NCBI GenBank assembly: GCA_025766275.1
Contig: JAFKAC010000004.1
Coordinates: 558,001-622,000, forward strand
Reading direction: 5' to 3'
Length of the DNA: 64,000 nt
From: Lactarius indigo
Lineage: Eukaryota; Basidiomycota; Agaricomycetes; Russulales; Russulaceae
Positions 56,100-64,000 of the stretch are shown one piece after another. Both the position numbers and the translations under genes were made by a program. The first letter of the stretch is position 1. Each line of letters begins with the position of its first letter. The notes below the pieces were generated by a model that was not told where the DNA came from, ran no database searches, and was given only the letters and a program-made list of their open reading frames with translations.

Positions 56100-58145
56100 G
56101 TGGCTGTAACAACCAGAGAGCAGTGGACTGGTTTCCGTCCTTATTCGCTTCCAAGCAGAGGAGAACGCAACGTCCCCACGCGCTTTTTACAAGCTGCCAG
56201 CTGGAGGGAAAGACAAGAAGAAACCGGATACTTCGTAGAGTTTAACGGACCTAGCAGGTTCCGCCCAGTTGAGTTCAACTTCGACCACCTGTGCTGGGTA
56301 GAAGTTACGTGGAACCCCATAGACTCCCAGTGGGACGTTATACGACCAGCAGGACCCAGATATCGCTGCGATATCGACGCACGAGAGCTCAATAGCCGAG
56401 CCGACTGGGGGCCCATTGACGGGCAAATACAAGAACACTCTACCGGAGAGGTAGTGTCGGAAGAAGAAGAGCAAAGCCAAGAAGAAGACGAAGAAAGCGA
56501 AGGACGCGAACCGAATCAAATGGAAACTAGCGGAGGAGCAATACAGGACCTCCTTATTGAACGAGCTGAGTCCGCACACATTACGGAGCCAGAGCCAATT
56601 CACATCAGATCGCCAGCCATCATGGCAACCCTGACGCAAGCCATGGAAGAAGTCGCAATTGAAGAAGCACGCGCCATACAAGCGGAAGCAAGGGACATTC
56701 TTATGCCCATCAACCCAGAAACCGGAGTACGAATGACAGCAGACGACGCCGCAATCTTTCGAGCCATCGGATCAGACAGGGGAGACCCCCCGTCTGAACG
56801 TCGACCAATCATAGAACTACCTCCAGGGGTGGGAGGACCCGACGGAGACCCACCGCCTCCGCCTGGAGGTGGAGTCCCATTCGACCTGCGAAGAACGGAA
56901 CCGCCAAGAGGACCACCCGCCGGACCGCCAGGCGGCGGAGGCGGCGGAGGGGGAGGTGGCGGGGGCGCTGGAGGCGGAGGCCACAACGAGAAATTAACCG
57001 GCGAGCCACCCTCCATTTTTGACGGAGACAGACTTAAAGTGGATCAATTTCTAACGCAGTGGCACGTCTACTGGGGCATGAATTTGGACGCCCCCATTAT
57101 GCGCAACGATTACAGAAGATGCCTTCTGTTCCTATCGTACATCAAAGGCGGAGCAGTCAGTGAATGGGTCCTGTCCTTCCTGAACTGGCTCAACAGGCAA
57201 ATACAACGAGGGATCAGCCCCTACACCCGCGAACTGTGGGATGCCGTAGCAGATGGCTTCAGTCAACGGTTCGAAAACACACTGGAACGGGAACAAGCGC
57301 AGGCAATACTGCGAAAAGGGTACAAGATGACAGGAGAGGACATTGACAAGTACGTCAATGATTTCGAACAGCTCGCACGGAAGGCTCACTACCGCCTCAA
57401 CGAACCACAAACAATCGACCTTTTTACGTCGGGACTGCCGAGGGAGCTGTTCAAAAACGCATTCCAATTCGACGACCCAATCACATTTGATGATTGGAAG
57501 AGAGCCGTACTCAAGCGACAGAAAAACTACATTCATCTCAAGGCAAGGCTCAACGAGTACAAAAATACCACCACACAGCAAAAGAAGCAAACCGGCAACG
57601 CGGGATGGACGCTCCCGCAGAACTTACCCCAAACCAACCCCTGGGCCATGGACACCTCGGCCGATCGCGCCAAAGTACGACTGGCAGGGTCCGAAGACAT
57701 CGACTTCAACAAGCTGCCCCATCGCGATTGGCAAGCGCCACCATTCCCGCCAAGAGGAGGGCCGGGTGCGAGAGGACGAGGACGAGGAGGATCAAGGCGC
57801 GATTTAAGGAATGTCCTTTGCTACAATTGTCACGCTCCGGGGCATCTCTCACGAAATTGCCCCCACCCGCGCACGCAAGGACACTGGCAGAACGCGCCAT
57901 CCAGCAGTCGAATGACGGAAACCGCATGGCATCAGGGGCCGGTATCACAATACGAACCCTCACTACCCGGATACACGACCCCGGCACCGAGCGTAACACC
58001 GGCGCCGCAAATCAACGCAGCAAGTACCAAGACAGCAGGAGAACAAGCAAAGGAATGGCTCACACAGGTAGCCAATAGCACGGACGAGGTAAAAGACCTC
58101 ATCCTTCAAGATTTGTGGGGAAAAGAGGGTTTTCGGGACGCCTAA
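56100..58145 (+). CDS. gypsy B Gag
   Basis: Open frame of about 681 residues. A conserved N-terminal domain (FRPYSLPSRGERNVPTRFLQ, FDHLCWVEVTWNPIDSQWDV) is followed by an acidic stretch, helices, a Pro/Gly-rich linker with a long poly-Gly run, a capsid-like region (EPPSIFDGDRLKVDQFLTQW, FTSGLPRELFKNAFQFDDPI) and the CCHC knuckle CYNCHAPGHLSRNC. The first codon is GTG in a good context (accatcGTGG); an in-frame TAA at 56082 lies just before it. The first ATG, also in frame, comes only about 140 codons later (NQMETSGG). Element C shows mostly silent differences in the ATG-less part, so it is translated. Ends TAA 58143-58145, after the frameshift site. Confidence 0.85.
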   Translation: MAVTTREQWTGFRPYSLPSRGERNVPTRFLQAASWRERQEETGYFVEFNGPSRFRPVEFNFDHLCWVEVTWNPIDSQWDVIRPAGPRYRCDIDARELNSRADWGPIDGQIQEHSTGEVVSEEEEQSQEEDEESEGREPNQMETSGGAIQDLLIERAESAHITEPEPIHIRSPAIMATLTQAMEEVAIEEARAIQAEARDILMPINPETGVRMTADDAAIFRAIGSDRGDPPSERRPIIELPPGVGGPDGDPPPPPGGGVPFDLRRTEPPRGPPAGPPGGGGGGGGGGGGAGGGGHNEKLTGEPPSIFDGDRLKVDQFLTQWHVYWGMNLDAPIMRNDYRRCLLFLSYIKGGAVSEWVLSFLNWLNRQIQRGISPYTRELWDAVADGFSQRFENTLEREQAQAILRKGYKMTGEDIDKYVNDFEQLARKAHYRLNEPQTIDLFTSGLPRELFKNAFQFDDPITFDDWKRAVLKRQKNYIHLKARLNEYKNTTTQQKKQTGNAGWTLPQNLPQTNPWAMDTSADRAKVRLAGSEDIDFNKLPHRDWQAPPFPPRGGPGARGRGRGGSRRDLRNVLCYNCHAPGHLSRNCPHPRTQGHWQNAPSSSRMTETAWHQGPVSQYEPSLPGYTTPAPSVTPAPQINAASTKTAGEQAKEWLTQVANSTDEVKDLILQDLWGKEGFRDA

Positions 58146-58160
58146 ACCCTTCAGTCTGGG
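58116..58160 (+). promoter_or_regulatory. Gag-Pol -1 frameshift site GGGAAAA
   Basis: In the gag frame the codons are TGG GGA AAA, so 58118-58124 is a canonical X XXY YYZ slippery heptamer. Pol is in the -1 frame and the gag stop follows 20 bases later. Two bases downstream GGGTTT can pair with AAACCC (58143-58149) around an 11-base loop. Element C has the same heptamer (30843-30849) and keeps the stem with altered loop sequence. The spacer is shorter than usual for such stems. Confidence 0.7.
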
Positions 58161-61100
58161 TGAGGGCTTTACAATGTAATTCTGTAATTGTGACAACGCG
58201 CTATCGATCTCTACGAATCCCAGTAGCTGTCCGAACGAATTACCAAACGACTGAAACCAACGCGCTGGTCGACTCTGGAGCGACCGACAACTTCATCAAG
58301 CCAAGTATGGCGGCCAAGGCAGGAATCCGAATACAGGCGCTGGAAACGCCTCGCAAAATATGGAACATAGACAATACGGAAAATAAAGCTGGGTTAATCA
58401 CTCATTATGTTAACCTAGAAGTGAAAACGCAGGGACAGGTAAAAAAGATGACCTTTCTGATCACCGACCTCGGAAGTGAAGACATGGTGCTCGGGTACCC
58501 ATGGTTAAGCGCCTTCGAACCTACCATCAGTTGGGCAACGGCGACCATGCATCCCGATGTACTGCCCGTAGTGCTAGCCACCACGGAAGGGTTACTTACC
58601 GTGTCCGCGACTCGGGCCCTAATCACCAAGGAAAAGGAGGAGATCTTACAGGAACTACACGAAGAAACCTTTGCACGAGCCACGACCTCGACAGAGTTGG
58701 CCATATCAGCAAAGCAACAGCAAACGGCAGCTGTGTTGCCACCCGAATACGCTGAGTTTAGCAAACTCTTTAACGAGCAGGCCTCACACCGCTTTCCCCC
58801 AGCCAGGCCATGGGATCACGCAATAGACTTTAAACCATCAGCACCGGCGGCTATAGACTGCAAAATATACCCAATGACGCAAAAAGAAGAAGGAGAACTC
58901 AAGGAGTTCTTAGACGAAAAATTGAAACAGGGCTATTTACGTCCCTCTATATCCCCGTACGCGTCCTCCTTCTTTTTCATTAAAAAGAAGGACGGAAAAC
59001 TACGCCCTGTCCAGGACTATCGCGTCATTAATTCACATACTATCCGCAATCAGTACCCGCTACCGCTCATCCAAGACCTCATTCTAGACCTCAGCAACGC
59101 CCACATATACACCAAACTCGACATACGGTGGGGCTACAACAACATACGCATTCGCGACGGCGATCAAGAGAAAGCGGCGTTCAAGACCAAATTCGGCCTC
59201 TTCGAACCGACGGTCATGTTCTTCGGCCTCACTAACTCCCCGGCTACCTTTCAAGCAATGATGAATCACATCTACCGAGACACGATTGCGAAACACGATC
59301 GCTTGGGTACCACGATACGTGTCTACATGGACGATATCGGGATTGCAACTCACTTCGACCATGATCTAGCTGCCCACGTCTCGGCCGTCCGTGACGTCTT
59401 GCGCGTCGCAGAAGAGCACGACCTCTACTTCAAACTCGAAAAATGCCTGTTCCATCAACCGCGAATGGATTACCTGGGGGTAATCCTTGAAAAGGGGGTA
59501 ACTCGCATGGACCCTGTAAAAGTTCAAGGCATCAAAGACTGGCCAACGCCGACAAAAGTCAAGGACGTCCGATCCTTCCTTGGTTTTTGCAACTTTTACA
59601 GACTCTTCATTCGCGGTTTCACGACTCACGCAAAGCCACTAACTAAATTAACACGAAAAGACGAAGAGTGGAGGTGGACGGAGGCGGAAGAGGAAGCATT
59701 CAACACCTTAAAACGCCTCGTAACGGAAGAACCTGTACTAGCACATCCAGTCCTCCAGGATCCGTTCGAGTTAGAAGTGGACGCTTCGGGATACGCGGTG
59801 GGCGCCGTACTCCTACAGAAAAAGGCTGACGGAAAGCGACACCCCATAGGATACTACTCCGCCACGCTTTCCGAGGCTGAGCGCAACTACGATATCTATG
59901 ACCTAGAATTGCTGGCCATAGTCAAGGCGCTGCGAAACTGGAGACCGCTACTCGCGGGAGCCCCACACAAAATTAAAATTTATTCGGACCACCTCAATTT
60001 GCAATACTGGAAATCACCGCAGAAGATCAGCAGACGCGTGGCCAGGGAAGTGTTAGAACTCTCTGAATACGACTTCGAAATTCACCATATCAAAGGAAAG
60101 AACAATGGACGAGCGGACGCATTGTCGCGTCGACCCGACTACGATCAGGGAACGGAAGACAATAGTGAAGTGGTGGTACTACCACCCGAAGTTTTTGTCA
60201 GAACCCTCAATACGGCAAAGACCCTCACCCTCAATCCGAACCTGTCACAACCGCGACATCAGCAAGATGAAAAGGTAATCAAAGTATGGGCAGACCCCCA
60301 CCAGTTGAAGAAAATACAAGGGGAATGGTACAAGGACGGCAGGTTCGTGATAACCGGACCAACATCAACACACCGCGTACTGATCCACGACCATCACGAC
60401 TTGCCCATACACGGCCATCCCGGAATCGCGAAAACGCAACGAATCTTGGAGAGGCACTATTGGTGGCCGCGACTGCGGAGGGACGTGTATGAGTATGTTC
60501 AGGGATGCGCGGAATGCCAACGAAACAAAGTGAACACGCGCCCCATACGAGCAGCACTACACCCCATCACACCGGTGCTTGACGCGCTCCCCTTTCAAAC
60601 GGTAGCGATCGATTTCATTACCAAGTTACCAGCGTCTGGAGGGCACGATAGCATCCTCACCGTCACCGACCACGACTGCAGTAAGGCCTCGGTGTTTATA
60701 CCATGCCGAGAGGAGATAACCGCAGAAGAAACCGCCGCATTGTACGTTAGTCACATTTTTAAGCGATTCGGACTACCGCGCAAAATCATCAGCAATCGCG
60801 ACCCCCGCTTCACATCCAAATTTACTAGAGAAGCGTGCCGAATTCTGGGGGTTCAACAGAACATATCCACGGCGTATCACCCACGCACCGACGGACAGTC
60901 GGAAAGAACCAACCAATGGTTGGAGCAATACTTACGCTTTTGGGTGAATGAACGCCAGGACAACTGGACCACGTATCTGCCAATAGCCGAATTCGCGCAC
61001 AACAACTGGCCCCACGAGCATACGAAACAGTCGCCGTTCCAGCTCTTGATGGGATATGACCCACGAGCTGATTGGACCGATAAGCCATCTCCTGTCCCAC

Positions 61101-62848
61101 AAGTCACCGCGCGACTAACGCAACTCAAAGAGGCTAGAAGGGACGCCCAGCACCTCATGAAAAAGGCACAGGAGGCATGGGTGCGCAACAAAGATACGCC
61201 CAAATTCCGCACCAACGACCTCGTGTGGCTAGAGGGAAAACATCTCCGGACCAATCAGCCAACGACAAAACTAGCGGCGCGACGCCACGGGCCCTTCAGG
61301 GTGATCCAGGTGATGTCCCCCTACAACTATCGGTTGGAACTTCCCACGCAGTGGAGCATTCACCCAGTGTTTCACATTGATCTTCTCACCCCGTACAAGC
61401 AAACTTCCTTGCACGGAGAGAACTTCACACGACCGCCGCCGGAATTGATAGAAGGCGAAGAGGAGTACGAGGTCGAGGCCATTCTAGACACTCGGCATTT
61501 CGGCAGAAGAAGGCGCCTCCAATATCTCGTCAAATGGAAGGGGTATCCGGACTCGGAGAACCAGTGGGTCGACAAAGATGACGTCTTCGCACCAGAGGCA
61601 CTCCGCCTGTATCAGGAAGCACAAACCCACGGTAAAAGAGATAAAGTAGGGGTCGCCCGGACAGAGGACAGTCATCCCTCTTTCCTTCGCTCTGCCACCT
61701 CTCATATGCCTACTTCCCCTCTACGACATGTCACCCAAGCGGCACTCCTCGACTCCCTCGCACAAGACGCCCACGCCCTCTTGGCTGAGGACGACGACAC
61801 CGAGGTACCCAACCCTCAAATCACCCCATGGACACCTCTTAGACCAACGGAGGGGCCCATCACCGCTCAAGAATGGGCCCACGTCATCACCCGATTCCCC
61901 GATCCAACCACCGCTCCCGACGGAGAAATCGTCCACGTCTTCCGAGACGAGCACGGGCAGCGCGAACCGATCGCCGCTATCCCCCCAAGCGACGACCTCG
62001 TCGGCGTTCGCGGAGTTTTCCCGAGCAACGACCAGCGTTCAAGCGCTGATGGAATACGAGCTGGAGGGGTGGAGGAGAGTAGCGGCGGAGTGGCAGAAGG
62101 AACAGTTGGACTCAGCCGCGGCCCGACTGAGGGAGATGCGCGAGCGACGGCAGCGATGGAGGCTGCTGAGGCTGGCCATGACGACGACGATTACTACCCG
62201 GCACGCCATGCCTTCCTTCGAACGAAAAGCGACCCTACTAATCCCCTCATCACGCCCTGGCTCACCTACACCGACGGGTCCCCCATGTATCGAGGACGTG
62301 TGCGTGTACCCGGCGCCGCCGATCATCGTCCGTTCACCGCCGCCGACGACCCCGCGCATGTCATTGCGCCTGAAGGGTTCCGGGCGAACCGACGACCCCA
62401 TCACATTCGATACCCCATCACCGGGCCCGACGGAGTAGAGCGAGACGCATCTCACGTCCAAATCATCGGAGGGGCCGACCCCCTCATATTAGGAGTCATA
62501 CCAGGGTCACCGCACGTCTACGGTAAGCCCTTCTACGCCGAGCCGCATGTGTCCGCCGCTCTCCGCCCCACGTACCCCCACGAGGACCTGGTCGTCTTCG
62601 AGGCAGACCGCATCACTGACCGGGCCCTCAACCGCATCAACGACGAGTCGCTCACAGCCGAAGTCACGCGCTTCCGCGCGGCTAGCTACGAGCTTGACCG
62701 CCTCCGTGCCCGAGTGGCCCAACTTCGCGCCATGATCGAATGTGCGCAGGACGACCGCCGTGATTCCATTTATCGCCTGGAGCGCGCCACGGCCCTCGAG
62801 CGCATTGCCGACGAGCAACGCGACTGGCCGGCGAGGGACTTTCGGTGA
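58118..62848 (+). CDS. gypsy B Pol (protease-RT-RNase H-integrase-chromodomain-extension)
   Basis: Reached by -1 frameshifting; open to TGA 62846-62848. Protease [69 protein letters not shown]; RNase H ELEVDASGYAVGAVLLQKKA, YSDHLNLQYW, GRADALSRRPD; integrase HGHPGIAKTQRILERHYWWP and CAECQRNK, core AIDFITKLP, TDGQSERTNQWLEQ. The second catalytic Asp of the core is replaced: the motif reads ISNRDPRF (Asn, codon 60794-60796) where A and C have ISDRDPRF, which should abolish strand transfer. Chromodomain EEEYEVEAILDTRHFG...YLVKWKGYPDSENQW at about 61450-61620. The last 400 residues are an extension with HVIAPEGFRANRRPHHI, ASHVQIIGGADPLILGVIPG and a terminal coiled coil. Confidence 0.92.
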   Translation, partial: GKRGFSGRLNPSVWVRALQCNSVIVTTRYRSLRIPVAVRTNYQTTETNALVDSGATDNFIKPSMAAKAGIRIQALETPRKIWNIDNTENKAGLITHYVNLEVKTQGQVKKMTFLITDLGSEDMVLGYPWLSAFEPTISWATATMHPDVLPVVLATTEGLLTVSATRALITKEKEEILQELHEETFARATTSTELAISAKQQQTAAVLPPEYAEFSKLFNEQASHRFPPARPWDHAIDFKPSAPAAIDCKIYPMTQKEEGELKEFLDEKLKQGYLRPSISPYASSFFFIKKKDGKLRPVQDYRVINSHTIRNQYPLPLIQDLILDLSNAHIYTKLDIRWGYNNIRIRDGDQEKAAFKTKFGLFEPTVMFFGLTNSPATFQAMMNHIYRDTIAKHDRLGTTIRVYMDDIGIATHFDHDLAAHVSAVRDVLRVAEEHDLYFKLEKCLFHQPRMDYLGVILEKGVTRMDPVKVQGIKDWPTPTKVKDVRSFLGFCNFYRLFIRGFTTHAKPLTKLTRKDEEWRWTEAEEEAFNTLKRLVTEEPVLAHPVLQDPFELEVDASGYAVGAVLLQKKADGKRHPIGYYSATLSEAERNYDIYDLELLAIVKALRNWRPLLAGAPHKIKIYSDHLNLQYWKSPQKISRRVAREVLELSEYDFEIHHIKGKNNGRADALSRRPDYDQGTEDNSEVVVLPPEVFVRTLNTAKTLTLNPNLSQPRHQQDEKVIKVWADPHQLKKIQGEWYKDGRFVITGPTSTHRVLIHDHHDLPIHGHPGIAKTQRILERHYWWPRLRRDVYEYVQGCAECQRNKVNTRPIRAALHPITPVLDALPFQTVAIDFITKLPASGGHDSILTVTDHDCSKASVFIPCREEITAEETAALYVSHIFKRFGLPRKIISNRDPRFTSKFTREACRILGVQQNISTAYHPRTDGQSERTNQWLEQYLRFWVNERQDNWTTYLPIAEFAHNNWPHEHTKQSPFQLLMGYDPRADWTDKPSPVPQVTARLTQLKEARRDAQHLMKKAQEAWVRNKDTPKFRTNDLVWLEGKHLRTNQPTTKLAARRHGPFRVIQVMSPYNYRLELPTQWSIHPVFHIDLLTPYKQTSLHGENFTRPPPELIEGEEEYEVEAILDTRHFGRRRRLQYLVKWKGYPDSENQWVDKDDVFAPEALRLYQEAQTHGKRDKVGVARTEDSHPSFLRSATSHMPTSPLRHVTQAALLDSLAQDAHALLAEDDDTEVPNPQITPWTPLRPTEGPITAQEWAHVITRFPDPTTAPDGEIVHVFRDEHGQREPIAAIPPSDDLVGVRGVFPSNDQRSSADGIRAGGVEESSGGVAEGTVGLSRGPTEGDARATAAMEAAEAGHDDDDYYPARHAFLRTKSDPTNPLITPWLTYTDGSPMYRGRVRVPGAADHRPFTAADDPAHVIAPEGFRANRRPHHIRYPITGPDGVERDASHVQIIGGADPLILGVIPGSPHVYGKPFYAEPHVSAALRPTYPHEDLVVFEADRITDRALNRINDESLTAEVTRFRAASYELDRLRARVAQLRAMIECAQDDRRDSIYRLERATALERIADEQRDWPARDFR
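61728..62438 (+). CDS. Overlapping ORF3 in gypsy B (+1 frame within pol extension)
   Basis: 236 codons from the ATG at 61728 (MSPKRHSSTPSH), +1 relative to pol. A Ser/Thr/Pro-rich N-terminal half is followed by a charged, Trp-containing core (FAEFSRATTSVQALMEYELE, GWRRVAAEWQKEQLDSAAAR, LREMRERRQRWRLLRLAM) and a Pro-rich tail. Between B and C, of nine base differences in about 62060-62145, seven are silent in this frame and all nine change the pol residue. The core is recognisable in the more distant element A in the same relative frame. Function unknown. It could be made by internal initiation or a +1 shift; it may act as a nucleic-acid-binding or assembly factor, but that is a guess. Confidence 0.65.
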   Translation: MSPKRHSSTPSHKTPTPSWLRTTTPRYPTLKSPHGHLLDQRRGPSPLKNGPTSSPDSPIQPPLPTEKSSTSSETSTGSANRSPLSPQATTSSAFAEFSRATTSVQALMEYELEGWRRVAAEWQKEQLDSAAARLREMRERRQRWRLLRLAMTTTITTRHAMPSFERKATLLIPSSRPGSPTPTGPPCIEDVCVYPAPPIIVRSPPPTTPRMSLRLKGSGRTDDPITFDTPSPGPTE

Positions 62849-62877
62849 GTCGGGGTCTCACGCTGAAAAGGGGGTGA

Positions 62878-63449
62878 TGTCACGTCTCGGACTTTCTGTA
62901 CTGTGGTATGATAACTTCTAAGGACCCTTACTGTACCGGTTGCAACTACGGCGGTAAGGTAGATTAGTTGCGGACTTACGATAGGCGATACCGAGCACGA
63001 TAGGAGATAGGGTACGATAGCTGACTGATGACGGACGCCACTAATACTAGTACTAGTAGTATTAGGGTTTGCGATGTTTTTGCGATACGTTGGACGCTAC
63101 TTACTGTGACTCATAGCAGCGCTTGTAAGCCTGCTAGAATGTGTATTTAATCTGTCTCGCGAAGACCAAGATACGCCATCTTGGTCTTCTTGAATCGTCA
63201 CTTGTTTGCTTCTCTATTTTCAGCTTACCTCTTTCTATCTTTCGGTCTCGACTCATTTCTCCAAACCTCACTCAGTGTCCAACTTCGTTTGTGACAAGCA
63301 AGACAGGCATACGTCTGCCGGTGTACCTTCGTGTATTCACTAGGGCAGGCACACGGACCTTCGCGTCGTCGTGTCAGATACACATTCGCGCTAAGTTGTT
63401 ACCGCCCCTCCTCGAGCTCAAGTCGAGCTGACGTCGTGGCGACGTTACA
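62878..63449 (+). repeat. gypsy B 3' LTR
   Basis: 572 bp, one CpG difference from the 5' LTR. Preceded by the polypurine tract AAAAGGGGGTGA (about 62866-62877) and followed by the duplication gtggg. Confidence 0.95.
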
Positions 63450-63454
63450 GTGGG

Positions 63455-64000
63455 CCAATCCTTGATTCCCGAAATTTTGACAGGATCCATACGTGTCACC
63501 CCCTTTTCAAGGATTACCCCCAGGTAATCCATGCGTGGGGAGTGGAAGAGACATTTTTCGAGTTTGTAATACAGATCGTGTTCCGCGGATACGCGGAGAA
63601 CGTCTTTGACGGCTTCGATGTGATCTGGTAATGAGTGGTTAAGTCCCATAGCGATGCCGATGTCGTCCATGTACACCCGAATGACGGTTCCCCGTTGTTC
63701 ATGTTTCGTAATAACATCCCTAAAAATGAAGTTCATCATAGTCTGGAACATCGCCGGGGAGTTGGTCAAGCCGAAGAACATCACCGTGGGTTCGAATAAA
63801 CCGTAACGCGTTTTAAACGCTGCCTTTTCCTCGTCTCCTTCCTTGATGCGTACGTTGTTGTACCCCCATCTAACGTCAAGTTTGGTGTAGATATGAGCGT
63901 TGCTAAGGTCAGTAATGAGGTCAGAAATGAGTGGAAGTGGGTATTGATTGCGGATGGTAACCGCATTAATTTTCCGGTAATCCTGAACAGGTTGTAACTT
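63455..64000 (-). CDS. gypsy A Pol, RT N-terminal part (continues past window)
   Basis: Reads in one frame from the window edge: [71 protein letters not shown] (catalytic MDD) and [20 protein letters not shown], ending at ...IKDWP, where element B is inserted. Continues at 55503. No stop is seen. Confidence 0.9.

Larger units (their letters stand above)
55509..63449 (+). mobile_element. Ty3/gypsy chromovirus, element B (complete, 7941 bp)
   Basis: Two 572-bp LTRs (55509-56080 and 62878-63449) and an exact 5-bp duplication gtggg at 55504-55508 and 63450-63454. The LTRs differ at a single CpG site (gttgtgg versus gtcgtgg). It carries an open Gag, an open Pol in the -1 frame and ORF3. It is inserted in opposite orientation into the pol gene of element A. 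It is the youngest and best-preserved element here, although its integrase has lost a catalytic residue. Confidence 0.95.
51622..64000 (-). mobile_element. Ty3/gypsy chromovirus, element A (runs off right edge, split by B)
   Basis: Minus-strand element whose 3' LTR (51622-52128) lies inside the 8-bp array. Its pol runs from beyond 64000 to 63455, is interrupted by element B (55509-63449), and resumes at 55503. The two pol parts join exactly when B and one gtggg are ignored (...IKDWP/TPTKVKDVRSF). The 5' LTR, gag and protease are outside the window. A solo LTR of the same family is at 9734-10242. Confidence 0.93.

Overview
The window looks like a filamentous basidiomycete (Agaricomycetes-type) chromosome segment dominated by transposable elements. 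Pointers to this host are many 45-60 bp introns with GTRNGT donors, two Goodbye-NACHT-ankyrin STAND (NLR-like) genes, a multi-exon Plavaka-type transposase with a C2H2 N-terminus, chromodomain Ty3/gypsy elements, a Ty1/copia element and a typical fungal intron-rich eL14 gene. No CRISPR, operon or other bacterial feature is present.

Layout. A STAND gene plus F-box/LRR gene pair exists twice in the same orientation and order. The left copy covers 1-3914 (STAND, 3' end outside the window) and 3915-7060 (F-box, now a pseudogene). The right copy covers 15250-22033 (complete STAND with about 25 ankyrin repeats) and 37430-39800 (F-box, apparently intact except for an unresolved start). Each copy was later invaded by different elements. 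In the left copy these are an 810-bp hAT-like MITE (5934-6743, 8-bp TSD) and a copia element (7094-13557, TSD gggtt), which itself carries an inverted copia 3' fragment and a solo gypsy LTR. In the right copy a Plavaka element (22034 to about 37420) sits between the STAND and F-box genes. Its second gene is split by a complete gypsy element (element C, 28289-36104, TSD gcact).

From 39800 to 48100 is a quieter stretch with three host genes: RPL14 (40226-40924), a tiny 82-residue dsRNA-binding-domain protein (43604-43950) and a short-chain dehydrogenase/reductase (46569-47946). A short AT-rich island and a 2.5-kb array of 8-bp repeats (49147-51621) follow. A minus-strand gypsy element (A) starts inside that array at 51622 and runs off the right edge. 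It is split by a complete plus-strand gypsy element (B, 55509-63449, TSD gtggg).

The three gypsy elements are related. Each carries Gag (seen in B and C), protease, RT, RNase H, integrase and chromodomain, followed by a long, conserved C-terminal extension. Inside that extension a second reading frame (+1) is open in all three. In the best-conserved stretch the B/C differences are almost all silent in the second frame and all amino-acid-changing in the pol frame, which is strong evidence for an overprinted gene. These elements also show Tf1-like self-priming signals, a GGGAAAA -1 frameshift site between gag and pol, and a gag frame with no early AUG but a GUG in good initiation context. Divergence between paired LTRs is entirely CpG to TpG/CpA, and the same process explains several inactivating changes in the elements. 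This points to cytosine methylation as the main force eroding them.
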